A DNA stretch of 64,000 nt, from NCBI GenBank assembly GCA_030447875.1, contig JAUJOA010000009.1, positions 1 to 64,000 of the forward strand. The letters are read 5' to 3'. The translations under genes and the position numbers were made by a program. Shown piece by piece: positions 17,031 to 28,549 of this stretch. The notes below the pieces were generated by a model. It made no database searches, was not told the origin of the DNA, and saw nothing but the letters and a program-made list of their open reading frames with translations. The stretch is from Thermoleophilaceae bacterium. GTDB taxonomy: Bacteria > Actinomycetota > Thermoleophilia > Solirubrobacterales > Thermoleophilaceae. Position 1 is the stretch's first letter, and every line of letters begins with the position of its first letter.

Positions 17031-17777
17031 GTGCAGCTGCTCGACCGCGCCCGGAGCATAGGCTGGTATCACACGCTTGAGCTGGCGCCCGACTACGCGA
17101 CGGATGGCATGTTCGACCTCCGGCCGTACGTCCATGAGTACGGCCTTCCTGAGCGGATGGAAGGTATGCGGGCGCTTGACGTAGGCACGTGGGACGGTTT
17201 TTGGGCCTTCGAGATGGAGCGTCGCGGCGCAGAGGTAACCGCCCTAGACGTCGACGACGAGCGAGAGTTGGACTGGCCCCCGCGCCGCCGGCCGAAGTCG
17301 TTTCCCGCGACGCCGCGGGGCGAGGGGTTTCGACTGGCCAAGGAGATGCTCGGCTCGAGCGTCGAGCGAGTGTCCTGCAACCTGTACGAGGCTTTCTCCA
17401 GCGAGCTCGGTGAGTTCGACCTGGTTTTTTGCGGCTCCATCCTCATCCATCTGCGGGATCAGCTCCTCGCGCTAGAACGGATCGCCGGCCTGTGCCGCGG
17501 CACGCTCATCGTCGCCGAGGAGTACGACCAGCTGCTGAACCGCCTGCCTTTTGCCCTCGCCCGCTATCGAGCCGACCGCGACCAGTCGGTCGTCTTCTGG
17601 AAACCGAACGTCAAGCTCTGGAAGCACATGATCTGGACCGCCGGGTTCGATCGGGTCCTCGACCATGGCCGCTTCAAGATGAAGTCGAACCACGGCTTCG
17701 TGGTGCCTCACGCGGTGCTGCACGCCAGCGACCGAGTTATCCCTAACGAACGCGCCGACGAGCTCGCCGATCAGTAG
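17031..17777 (+). CDS. CmoB/DUF1698-like methyltransferase, paralogue 4
   Basis: 248 residues from GTG 17031. The start is supported by TACCTT seven bases upstream, the leaderless pattern. IGWYHTLELAPDYATDGMFD begins within the first ten residues, so this is the shortest copy. SAM motif I is ALDVGTWDGFWAFEMERRGA and the post-core is GSILIHLRDQLLALERIAG, with Gln replacing the Pro after Asp in the paralogues. The 3' end overlaps the convergent GT2 gene by 7 bases. Confidence 0.83.
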   Translation: MQLLDRARSIGWYHTLELAPDYATDGMFDLRPYVHEYGLPERMEGMRALDVGTWDGFWAFEMERRGAEVTALDVDDERELDWPPRRRPKSFPATPRGEGFRLAKEMLGSSVERVSCNLYEAFSSELGEFDLVFCGSILIHLRDQLLALERIAGLCRGTLIVAEEYDQLLNRLPFALARYRADRDQSVVFWKPNVKLWKHMIWTAGFDRVLDHGRFKMKSNHGFVVPHAVLHASDRVIPNERADELADQ

Positions 17778-18730
17778 CGGCGGAGGAGGTCCGTCCGCGG
17801 CCTGAGGCCCGCACGATGGATGCGGACCCAGTGCCTGAACGAGTCCCGCAATCGGCTCCAGCGGCCCGGGCAGATCCGTGCGAGGGCGCGGAACGCGAGG
17901 TAGCGGACTCCGGCGCCAAGGAGATTGATGGTCGCAGTCGCCCAGGCGACCGGAACAGAGCGTTCCGTGGCGATCCAGGCGTACGTGGCGGCCATCCAGC
18001 GCGCGGTGAGGTCATCGCCGAAGGCCTTCGTCGTGGCGGTGCTCCCGACATGGCGCACGGCGGCGGTTGGCTCATGCCGCGTGCTCCAGCCGGCGTCTGA
18101 TAGCCGCCAGGCGAGCCCAAGGTCCTCGGCGTGTATCCACTGGTTGTCGTCAAAGCCACCGACCGCCTCGAACGCCGGCCGGCGAATCAGGACGAAGGCC
18201 GCGATCGCCCAATCGACGCGTCGGGGGCGCATCGGATCCCAGTAGCCTTCTATCGTCAGTCGGTCGCCAAGCCGATGGCTCAGCCGGTGAAGCCCCAGAT
18301 TGAACAGCAGCGCTAGCCAGAGAGTGGGAAACGGGTGGACCGAGTGCTGGGTTGACCCGTCGGGCAAGAGCAGTCGTGGCGCCACCACAGCGGCCTCGCC
18401 ATCGGCCTCGCCCGCCTGGAGCAGCGCCTCGAGGGCTCCGGCGGTCAGTTCGACGTCCTGATTGGCCGCCGCGAGCCACGGTGTTTGCGTTCTTGCCGCC
18501 ACAAGGTTGATGGCCGGCCCGTAGCCGCGATTCTCGCTCGACGCGATCAACGAGACCCAAGGAAAGTCGTCGCGCACCATTTGAGGTGAGCCGTCGGTCG
18601 ATGCGTTGTCCACCACCCACACGTCCGCCCGGCCGGCATCAACCTCCGACTTGAGGGAGCGAAGACAGGCGGCTAGGAGTTGCCGGTCGTTCCAAGAGAC
18701 CACTGCAACCGTCACCGGAACGGTCGTCAT
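17771..18730 (-). CDS. Family 2 glycosyltransferase (rhamnosyltransferase-like)
   Basis: 319 residues. VTVAVVSWNDRQLLAACLRS, VWVVDNASTDGSPQMV and WLAAANQDVELTAGALEAL give the GT2 core, and VGGFDDNQWIHAEDLGLAWR is the ED-containing acceptor/base motif. The architecture matches WbbL/RfbN-type rhamnosyl or related transferases that extend O-antigen or cell-wall glycans. A C-terminal amphipathic/hydrophobic stretch (INLLGAGVRYLAFRALARI) may anchor it to the membrane. Specificity cannot be read from sequence. Confidence 0.82.
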   Translation of the reverse strand: MTTVPVTVAVVSWNDRQLLAACLRSLKSEVDAGRADVWVVDNASTDGSPQMVRDDFPWVSLIASSENRGYGPAINLVAARTQTPWLAAANQDVELTAGALEALLQAGEADGEAAVVAPRLLLPDGSTQHSVHPFPTLWLALLFNLGLHRLSHRLGDRLTIEGYWDPMRPRRVDWAIAAFVLIRRPAFEAVGGFDDNQWIHAEDLGLAWRLSDAGWSTRHEPTAAVRHVGSTATTKAFGDDLTARWMAATYAWIATERSVPVAWATATINLLGAGVRYLAFRALARICPGRWSRLRDSFRHWVRIHRAGLRPRTDLLRRY

Positions 18731-18808
18731 GGGGTGTGGCCGCGTCGAGGCACCGGCCGGGAAGGGGAGAAAGGCCGCCGCACGCAGACGCGTCCAGTCA
18801 TCCTGCGC

Positions 18809-19495
18809 TCAGTTGCGCCGAAGAAGAGATCGCGCTCGGCGCCTAGAGTCAGGCGCTCGCCCCCGCTGATGCGCGGCGACGAATTCGGACAGATAGGGGT
18901 CGACCTCCGCGGCGGTCGTCATGACTCGTTCGCGGCACCCAAATCTTCCTTCCCACCAGAGCGTCTGGACCCGCTCCTCAAGCGTAAGAGACCGGTGGTA
19001 GCCGGCCGGGAAGTGGTCGCTGTCCCGTGCGTGGATAACGTGCGGCTTGAAGACGAACTCGATTTCATCCCCCGAGACGTCGATGAGCCAGTGGTGATGT
19101 GACCACCCCACCCACGGGCCGTGCACCCCGTAGCTCTGCTCCTCCAACCGCGATGGCACCTCGATGTAGCCGGCTTTCGCCACACGATTCATCTCGCTGC
19201 AGACCCATACGGGATCCCTCACGTCCTCGAGGGTGTGAGAGCAGACAACGAAGTCGATTGCGCCGTCCTCGAACGGATATGGCTCGTGGTCGCAGATGTC
19301 CCTGCGTACCCAGCTCCGCGGCCCGAAGCGTTCTTCTCCGGCGCCATCGCGCCCATACAGGCCGCGCGTCTCGTACGGCATGAGGTCCACCACCCAGTCC
19401 GCCCGCGTGAGCGGTCGTGCCCATCCACCGATGTCGAGAACGACGGCGTCGTCACCGACGGTGCTCAGAATCCGGTCGAGGCTCGAGGCCAGCAC
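18809..19495 (-). CDS. Class I SAM methyltransferase (type 11-like)
   Basis: 228 residues from GTG 19495, with TAGGCT eight bases upstream (leaderless pattern). AVVLDIGGWARPLTRADWVV replaces the usual GxGxG with a degenerate glycine motif, and AIDFVVCSHTLEDVRDP matches the motif seen in methyltransferases that accompany glycan synthesis. It is not a member of the four-copy family. It marks the right end of the glycan locus, on the opposite strand to the pyrimidine operon. Confidence 0.7.
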   Translation of the reverse strand: MLASSLDRILSTVGDDAVVLDIGGWARPLTRADWVVDLMPYETRGLYGRDGAGEERFGPRSWVRRDICDHEPYPFEDGAIDFVVCSHTLEDVRDPVWVCSEMNRVAKAGYIEVPSRLEEQSYGVHGPWVGWSHHHWLIDVSGDEIEFVFKPHVIHARDSDHFPAGYHRSLTLEERVQTLWWEGRFGCRERVMTTAAEVDPYLSEFVAAHQRGRAPDSRRRARSLLRRN

Positions 19496-19677
19496 CAGTC
19501 CTCAGCCTAGCGGCGTGGGCCCTGGGAGCGGAGCTGCTCTCGACCCTCGGGAGGCCAGTACCAGGTCTTCTGGATACTTCTTTCCGTCGTTGCCGGAGCC
19601 GCCCCGCCCTGCCGGACGCGTCGAGGGTCACGACGCCGTCGCAGGACTAGGCGCACAGCGGTGTCGGACACCCCTGC

Positions 19678-19683
19678 TACGCT
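19678..19683 (+). promoter_or_regulatory. -10-like element of the pyr operon
   Basis: TACGCT precedes the PyrR-binding element by 12 bases, so the message would begin near 19690 with a leader of about 47 bases. No good -35 hexamer is seen. The 241 bases between the divergent methyltransferase and pyrR hold this element and the regulatory loop, and nothing else recognised. Confidence 0.45.
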
Positions 19684-19695
19684 CGCCGCGTCCGC

Positions 19696-19727
19696 TCCTT
19701 TAACCCGGTCCCGTGAGGCCAGGAAGG
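19696..19727 (+). promoter_or_regulatory. PyrR-binding RNA loop next to the pyrR ribosome binding site
   Basis: GGTCCCGTGAGGCC (19707-19720) fits the PyrR anti-antiterminator loop consensus as I know it (a GTCC-N-G-N-GAGGC core). It is bracketed by CCTT (19697-19700) and AAGG (19724-19727), and the AGGAAGG at 19721-19727 is the pyrR Shine-Dalgarno sequence. PyrR with UMP bound here would hide the ribosome site. There is no terminator T-run, so this is the translational-repression form known from mycobacteria rather than Bacillus-type attenuation. Confidence 0.75.
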
Positions 19728-19736
19728 TGTGCGCAG

Positions 19737-20336
19737 GTGAACGAGAAGGTCGTCCTCGACCGCGAAGAGATGCGGCGCACGCTCGTGCGCATCGCTCACG
19801 AGATCGTCGAGCGAACCGGCGGGACGGACCTGGTCGTGGTGGGCATTCACCGGCGCGGGGCCGTCCTCGGCCGGCGGGTGACTGACCGCGTGAGCGAGCT
19901 GGTCGGGGCTCAGGTGCCGCTCGGGGACCTCGACATCTCCTTCTACCGGGACGATGTGCGCCTCCGCTCGCCCGACGGTCAGCCGGTCGTGCACTCCTCC
20001 CACATCGAGTTTCCGCTCGACGGGATGACCGTCGTGCTGGTCGACGACGTGCTCTACACGGGGCGCACCGTCCGCGCCGCGATCGAGGCGCTGTTCGACT
20101 ACGGGCGGCCGCAGCGTGTCCAGCTCGCGGTGCTCGCCGACCGCGGCCATCGCGAGCTGCCGGTGCGACCGGACTACGTGGGCAAGAACCTCCCAACAGC
20201 GCGCGACGAGCGCGTGAACGTGCGCGTCGAGGAGATGGACGGGCGGGACGAGGTCACGATCTCGTCGGCGCCGCCCGGCGATGCGGCATCGAACGGCGGC
20301 GAACCGACCGCCATCCCGCAGGAGGAGCGCGCATGA
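19737..20336 (+). CDS. pyrR: Bifunctional pyrimidine operon regulator / uracil phosphoribosyltransferase
   Basis: 199 residues from GTG 19737, nine bases after AGGAAGG; the track start at 19713 lies inside the regulatory loop. The PRPP-binding motif is MTVVLVDDVLYTGRTVRAAI and the RNA-binding fold is supported by IHRRGAVLGRRVTDRV and LDISFYRDDVR. It binds UMP and pyr mRNA and also has UPRTase activity in the family. It is the first gene of the operon and overlaps pyrB by ATGA. The last 30 residues exceed the usual length and are low complexity. Confidence 0.93.
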   Translation: MNEKVVLDREEMRRTLVRIAHEIVERTGGTDLVVVGIHRRGAVLGRRVTDRVSELVGAQVPLGDLDISFYRDDVRLRSPDGQPVVHSSHIEFPLDGMTVVLVDDVLYTGRTVRAAIEALFDYGRPQRVQLAVLADRGHRELPVRPDYVGKNLPTARDERVNVRVEEMDGRDEVTISSAPPGDAASNGGEPTAIPQEERA

Positions 20337-21295
20337 GAGGCCAGCTGATCTCGATCGACGACCTGACGCGGGGCGACATCGAGCGCATCCTCGGCCGCGC
20401 CGAGAGCTTCGCCGAGGTGTCCGGCAGGGAGATCAAGAAGGTGCCCACACTGCGCGGCCGCACGGTCATCAACCTCTTCTACGAGGCCTCCACGCGCACC
20501 AGCTCCTCGTTCGAGCTGGCGGCCAAGCGCCTCTCGGCCGACCTCCTCAACGTCAAGGCACAGGGATCGGCGGTCGACAAGGGCGAGTCGCTCAAGGACA
20601 CGGTCCAGACGCTGTCCGCCTACGACCCGGCCGCGATCGTCATCCGCTCGCCACACGTGGGCGCTGCGCAGCTCGTTGCGCGCTGGAGTGCCGCCGCGGT
20701 CATCAACGCCGGCGACGGCAAGCGCGAGCATCCGACCCAGGCGCTGCTCGACCTCTACACGCTGCGCCGGCGCGTCGGCTCGCTCGAGGGTCTGAAGGTC
20801 TGGATCGTCGGGGACGTGCTCCACAGCCGCGTGGCCCGGTCGAACATCCTCGCGTTCTCGCGCATGGGCTGCGAGGTCACCGTCTGCGGCCCGCCGACGC
20901 TGATTCCGCGGGAGGTCGAGACGCTCGGCTGCCAGGTGCGCTACTCGCTGGAGGGGATGGGGGAGGCCCACGTCGTGTACGCCCTGCGGATGCAGCTCGA
21001 GCGCATGCGCGGCTCGTTCGTGCCATCGCTTAGGGAATACGCGGCCCGCTTCCAGATCGACGGCCGGCGCCTGTCGCCCCAGCAGCTGCTGATGCATCCG
21101 GGACCGGTCAACCGCGGCGTCGAGCTCGCCGCCGAGGTGATCGACTCCCCACAGGCGCTCATCGAGCAGCAGGTCGAGTCGGGCGTGGTCGTTCGGATGG
21201 CCGTCCTCTACGAGCTGCTGGCGGGCGGCTCCCCCGGTGATGCGGCGCGTGGCGTCCAGCCCGCGGAGGCTGCGACGGAGCCACAGCCGGCGTGA
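20333..21295 (+). CDS. pyrB: Aspartate carbamoyltransferase catalytic chain
   Basis: 320 residues. The carbamoyl-phosphate motif FYEASTRTSSSFELAAKRL near residue 48, the GDGKREHPTQALLDLYTLRR motif near 125 and the closing loop MHPGPVNRGVELA near 250 are all present. It makes N-carbamoylaspartate, the committed step of pyrimidine synthesis. No pyrI regulatory chain is nearby, as in other bacteria with the PyrR system. Overlaps of 4 bases with pyrR and with pyrC indicate translational coupling. Confidence 0.95.
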   Translation: MRGQLISIDDLTRGDIERILGRAESFAEVSGREIKKVPTLRGRTVINLFYEASTRTSSSFELAAKRLSADLLNVKAQGSAVDKGESLKDTVQTLSAYDPAAIVIRSPHVGAAQLVARWSAAAVINAGDGKREHPTQALLDLYTLRRRVGSLEGLKVWIVGDVLHSRVARSNILAFSRMGCEVTVCGPPTLIPREVETLGCQVRYSLEGMGEAHVVYALRMQLERMRGSFVPSLREYAARFQIDGRRLSPQQLLMHPGPVNRGVELAAEVIDSPQALIEQQVESGVVVRMAVLYELLAGGSPGDAARGVQPAEAATEPQPA

Positions 21296-22627
21296 CGCCC
21301 GCGGGCGCAGCGCTCGATCACCGGGAGGCCCCGCCCGGCGAACCTGCTCGTCCGCGGTGCGCACCTCCTCGACCCGCGCGCAGCTCCAGGACTCTCTCGG
21401 CGATCTCTTGATACGCGACGGGCGCATCGCCGAGATCGGCGACCCGGGCGCTCCCGGCGCCGGAGGGCGTCGAGGTGGTCGACGCTGAAGGCCTCCATGC
21501 CTTCCCGCCTTCGTCGACCCGCACGTGCTGCGCACCCCGGGTCGCGAGGACGAGGAGGACGTCGCATCCGGCAGCCGCGCCGCGCCGCGGCGGGCGGCGC
21601 TTCTGCGCCATCCTCGCGATGCCCAACACGTCGCCCGTCGTCGACTCCGCCTCCGTCCTCCAGGCGCTTCGAGAGCAGGCGCGCGGCACGTGCCCACCGG
21701 CTTCCTCGCCGCCATCACCCGCGGCCAGCAGGGGCACGAGCTCACCGAGATGGCCGAGCTGGCCGATGCCGGGGCGGTCGGGTTCACCGACGACGGCTTG
21801 CCGGTCAGCTGGCCGGGGTGCTCCGCCAGGCGCTTCAGTACAGCGGCTCTGCAGGGCGTGCTGGCGCTCCACGAGGAGGACCCCTCGCTGTCGGCCGGCG
21901 GGGTCATGCACGAGGGCGCGGTCTCGGCGCTGCTCGGGTTGGCCGGTATACCGTCGGTCTCGGAGTCGACGATGATCGCCCGCGACACCGCCCTGGCCGG
22001 CTATGAGGGCGGCGGATCCATCCAGCACCTGTCCGCGCGCGAATCGGTGATAGCCGTCGAGCAGGCGAGAGCGGCCGGGGTGGAGGTGACCGCCGAGGGC
22101 CACTCCGCACCATCAGCGCTCACCGACGACGCGGTCCGAGCGCTCGACACCGGTTTCAAGATGAACCCGCCGCTTCGCGCCGACGACGATCGGCTGGCCC
22201 TCATCGACGCGCTTCGCTCCGGAGCGATCGACTGCGTGGCGACCGACCGCCCCGCACTCGCGCGAGGAGAAGGAGCAGCCGTTCGAGCTGGCGCCGATGG
22301 GCGTCACGGGCCTCGAGACCGCCTTCGCCGCCCTCCACACCGACCTCGTGCTGCCCGGGCACCTCGGGCTCGACCTGCTGGTCGAGCGCATGAAGCGCGG
22401 GCGCCGCCGTCTTCGGCCTCGACGCACCTACGCTGCAAGTCGGGGCGCCCGCAGACGTCTGCCTGGCCGATCTGCTCGCGGAGTGGGATGTGGGCGAGGC
22501 CGGCTACGAGAGTCGCTCCACCAACTGCTGCTTCGCCGGCCGCACGCTCACGGGGCGGGTCCGCATGACGATCGCGGCCGGGACGGTCTGCTACCGCGAG
22601 CGCTCCTTCGCGATCGAGGCCGTATGA
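21292..22627 (+). pseudogene. pyrC: Dihydroorotase, multiply frameshifted in this sequence
   Basis: Collinear pieces of a class I dihydroorotase lie in all three frames: ANLLVRGAHLLDPRA, QDSLGDLLIRDGRIAEIGDP, AILAMPNTSPVVDSASVLQ, GFLAAITRGQQGHELTEMAE, the long central frame with EGHSAPSALTDDAVRAL and [19 protein letters not shown], and a C-terminus [15 protein letters not shown]. The metal HxH motif and the TDHAPH motif are both damaged by missing bases (GACCGCCCC for an expected GACCACGCCCC). The start is probably the GTG that overlaps the pyrB stop. Neighbouring pyr genes are needed for the same pathway, so consensus error is likelier than true loss. Confidence 0.8.
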
Positions 22628-23760
22628 CGGCCGGTGCGTTCCTGCTGCTGGAGGACGGTGCGCGCTTCGACGGCGAGGCGCCCGTGGGGGCCTCGGCGAC
22701 CGACGCGGCGTGGGCGACGGGGAGGTCGTGTTCAACACCGCGATGTCGGGCTATCAGGAAGCCGTCACCGACCCGAGCTACCGCGGTCAGATCATCGTCT
22801 TCACGTATCCACTGGTGGGCAACTACGGCGTCTCGGCCGGGGCGCAGGAGTCGGACGCCGTCCACGCCCGCGCGGTGGTGATGCGCGAGGCGGTCGACCG
22901 CGAGGACTCGCCCAGCGCGGAGGGCGGCTGGGTCACCTGGCTGCGCGACTGTCGCGTGCCGGCCATCAGCGGGGTGGACACGCGCGCGGTGGTGCGCCAC
23001 ATCCGTGACAAGGGCGCCATGCGCGGAGGAGTGTTCCTGGGAGCCATCGCGGAGTCGGATGCCATGGAGCACGTGCTGGCGGAGGCGCCGATGAGCGGAA
23101 GCGATCTGGCGCGCGAGGTCACTCCGACCGAGCCCGTCCTGCTGGATTCCGACGGGCCGGGGCCGCGGGTGGTCGCGCTCGACACGGGGATCAAGGACTC
23201 GATCGTCGACAACCTGCGCGAACGCGGCGTTCGGCTCGAGCTCCATCCCTGCGGCACGAGCGCCGCCGACGTGCTGGCACGCGAGCCCGACGCCGTCTTC
23301 CTCGCGAACAGCCCCGGGCGACCCCGCGGCGCTCGGCTACATCGTCGACACGGTCCGCGGCCTCGCGGGCAAGGTGCCGGTGTTCGGGATCTGCCTCGGC
23401 CACCAGCTCCTGTGCCGGGCGGTCGGGCTCGAGACGTACAAGCTGCCCTTCGGCCACCGTGGCGCAAACCACCCGGTGAAGGAGCTCGCGAGCGGACGGA
23501 TCGACATCACCTCGCAGAACCACGGCTTCGCGGTCGTGGCGCCCGACGGCGGGCACGCGATCGCCGGCGACGAGCCGGTCCGCTGGGAGACCGACTTCGG
23601 CGCCGCCGAGCTCTCTCACCTGAACCTCTACGACCGCACGGTCGAGGGCCTGGTGCTCCGCGACGTACGCGGCGCAACGGTGCAGCACCACCCCGAGGCG
23701 GGGCCGGGGCCGAATGACGCGAACCATATCTTCGATGAGTTCCTGAGCATGCTCGGATGA
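22624..23760 (+). CDS. carA: Carbamoyl-phosphate synthase small subunit, two frameshifts
   Basis: The glutaminase subunit supplies ammonia to CarB. The start [19 protein letters not shown] overlaps the pyrC stop (ATGA). The frame breaks near 22706, consistent with one lost G, then continues through [21 protein letters not shown] second break near 23320 removes 2 or 5 bases inside [10 protein letters not shown]. The catalytic [19 protein letters not shown] and the His/Glu pair in [11 protein letters not shown] are intact. Restored length is about 380 residues, normal for the family. Confidence 0.88.
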
Positions 23761-23869
23761 GTGGACGGTGGACAGTGCAGAGTGGACAGGCCTGGACGCG
23801 GACGCCGCTGACAGCACCCAGCGCCGCTTGGGCGCGGCACCTGTCCACTGTCGACTGTCCACCGTCCAC
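23761..23869 (+). repeat. 30-bp inverted repeat built of CTGTCNA-like heptamers between carA and carB
   Basis: The left arm 23761-23790 and right arm 23840-23869 are complementary apart from a short mismatch in the middle, enclosing a 49-base loop. The right arm is itself a run of seven-base units (CTGTCCA, CTGTCGA, CTGTCCA, CCGTCCA) ending nine bases before the carB ATG. The same heptamer recurs before dtd. The structure would separate carA and carB translation and could modulate read-through; there is no T-run for a terminator. Confidence 0.75.
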
Positions 23870-23878
23870 TACAAGCTG

Positions 23879-26995
<3,117 letters not shown>

Positions 26996-27005
26996 GCGTT
27001 CACCG

Positions 27006-27566
27006 TCAGGTCGAACCGTGGCGGAACGGGAGCTCGCCCGCGACCTCACGCAGCAGCGGCGCATTGGCGTCGCGCTCAGACGGTACGAGCTCGATCGCGG
27101 GCCATTCGATGCCGACGTCCGGATCGTCGTAGGCGATGCCGCGCTCGACGCGTTCGTCGTAGTACGACGAGCACTTGTAGATGACGTCGGCCACATCACT
27201 CAGGACGCAGAAGCCGTGCGCGAACCCGATCGGGCAGTACAGCTGGCGAAGGCCGCGGTCGTCCAGCTCGAAGGACTCCCACTGGCCGAACGTCGCAGAC
27301 CCGTGGCGGACGTCCACGACGACGTCCACGATCGCCCCATGGGCGCAGCGGACCAGCTTGGCCATCCCCGTGCCCACCTGGAAGTGCATCCCCCGAACGA
27401 CCCCGCGGCGTGACCTGGAGTGGTTGTCCTGGACGAACTCCTCGCACACCCCGAGCTCGGCGTAGGCCGCGCGGCGGTAGCTCTCGTGGAAGAACCCGCG
27501 CTCGTCGCCGTGGATCACGGGCTCGATCAGTATCGGACCTTCGAGCCTCGTCTCAACTCTCCGCAT
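27006..27566 (-). CDS. rfbC: dTDP-4-dehydrorhamnose 3,5-epimerase
   Basis: 186-residue cupin enzyme. GDERGFFHESYRRAAY near residue 20, QDNHSRSRRGVVRGMHFQ with the catalytic His near 60, and FAHGFCVLSDVADVIYKCS near 118 are diagnostic. It epimerises the rhamnose precursor; rfbA, rfbB and rfbD are not in the window. AGGGGA precedes the ATG. It lies head-on against carB with 10 bases between stops and divergent from pyrK, so it splits the pyrimidine operon. Functionally it belongs with the glycan locus some 8 kb to the left. Confidence 0.93.
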   Translation of the reverse strand: MRRVETRLEGPILIEPVIHGDERGFFHESYRRAAYAELGVCEEFVQDNHSRSRRGVVRGMHFQVGTGMAKLVRCAHGAIVDVVVDVRHGSATFGQWESFELDDRGLRQLYCPIGFAHGFCVLSDVADVIYKCSSYYDERVERGIAYDDPDVGIEWPAIELVPSERDANAPLLREVAGELPFRHGST

Positions 27567-27643
27567 GCTTCCCCTGGTGTCGTCGCAATCGTCTGGCGTA
27601 CTGCACCGGCGGCTGGTGAGGCTAGCTTGTCGCGAACCACCGC

Positions 27644-27649
27644 TACGAT
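27644..27649 (+). promoter_or_regulatory. -10-like element for the pyrK-pyrD unit
   Basis: TACGAT is followed by seven bases and a GTG that opens a 20-codon ORF ending in the pyrK start. It would restore transcription downstream of the inserted rfbC gene. No clear -35 hexamer. Confidence 0.45.
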
Positions 27650-27656
27650 CGGCACC

Positions 27657-27719
27657 GTGCCTGAGCGATCATCTCTCGGGCTCCTCGATCGTCCGGCCTC
27701 GCCGAGGGTGGCGGCTTGA
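27657..27719 (+). CDS. 20-codon leader ORF coupled to pyrK
   Basis: GTG at 27657 opens a 20-residue frame (VPERSSLGLLDRPASPRVAA) whose TGA overlaps the TTG start of pyrK as TTGA, the same coupling used between real genes here. A -10-like TACGAT lies seven bases upstream, so the ORF would be leaderless. It has no pyrimidine-specific codon run, so a coupling role is more plausible than ribosome-stalling attenuation. It may be only a fortuitous frame. Confidence 0.4.
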   Translation: MPERSSLGLLDRPASPRVAA

Positions 27720-28549
27720 GCGCTTCCGAGCCGAGACCGAGGACGCTGGCGCCGTTCGGCAGACGGCTCGCCGAGGTGACCGCGAACGAGGGCCGGGGAC
27801 CGTATAGGCTGATCTCGGCGCTCGATCGCAACGGCCCGGATGACCCGCGGCCAGGTCAGTTCTACATGCTTGCCACGGCGGCCGGCTGGGGCGGAGTGAG
27901 TGGAGAGCGTCCCTACCTGCCGAGGGCGTTCTCCTTCTGCCGCGTTCGGAACGGGAGCGACGTGCGGCCCACGCTCGACTTCCTCTTGGAGGCCATCGGG
28001 CCGGGCACCGCTCGCCTGGGCGCCGTCGAGCCAGGCGAGGAGATGTGGCTCACCGGGCCGCTCGGAGTTGGCTTCACGCCCCCGAACGGCCGACCGATCC
28101 TCGTGGGAGGGGGGATCGGCGTCGCCCCGATCCTTTGCTTGCACGACGAGCTCGGCACGAGTGTGAGCGTGCTGCTCGGCTTCCGCTCGGGCGCCCATGC
28201 CGCCGTCGCGGCCCTCTTTCCCGGCGAGCCCGCGGTCGTGACCGACGACGGCTCCGTGGGACGACGGGCGCTCGTCACGGAGCTGCTGCGGGAGGAGCTC
28301 GGCGCGGGGGACGACGCCACCGTGTACGCATGCGGCCCGCCGGCCATGCTCGAGGGCGTGCGCGCCATCTGCGCCGAGCGTGAGGTCCCGGCTCAGCTCG
28401 CCCTCGAGTCCGGGATGGCCTGCGGGTTCGGGGCGTGTTACGGCTGCGTCGTGCCCACGCGGCGCGGATTCCTCCGCCTCTGCGTCGATGGCCCGGTTCT
28501 CGACGCCGCCGATCTCGAGAGCGCCATCGGCCCCGGTGCCGGGCATTGA
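27716..28549 (+). CDS. pyrK: Dihydroorotate dehydrogenase electron-transfer subunit
   Basis: 277 residues from TTG 27716, eight bases after GAGGG. The ferredoxin-reductase-like FAD site RPYLPRAFSFCRV lies near residue 64, the NAD-side glycine motif is ILVGGGIGVAPILCLHDEL, and the C-terminal [2Fe-2S] cysteines are in ACGFGACYGCVVP followed by RLCVDGP. It passes electrons from type 1B PyrD to NAD+. It overlaps pyrD by TTGA. About 20 N-terminal residues are longer than usual. Confidence 0.93.
   Translation: MSASEPRPRTLAPFGRRLAEVTANEGRGPYRLISALDRNGPDDPRPGQFYMLATAAGWGGVSGERPYLPRAFSFCRVRNGSDVRPTLDFLLEAIGPGTARLGAVEPGEEMWLTGPLGVGFTPPNGRPILVGGGIGVAPILCLHDELGTSVSVLLGFRSGAHAAVAALFPGEPAVVTDDGSVGRRALVTELLREELGAGDDATVYACGPPAMLEGVRAICAEREVPAQLALESGMACGFGACYGCVVPTRRGFLRLCVDGPVLDAADLESAIGPGAGH

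Noticed and set aside
2871-19495. Recent genomic island bounded by integrase or att sites
   Set aside because: No integrase, transposase, flanking direct repeat or disrupted tRNA was found; the tRNA-Arg at position 1 is on the far side of rnz and thrC.
20174-21988. 604-codon minus-strand ORF
   Set aside because: Shadow of pyrB and pyrC, both clearly coding on the plus strand.
23768-23878. Upstream start of carB
   Set aside because: The extra 37 residues translate the inverted repeat; CarB proteins begin at [18 protein letters not shown].
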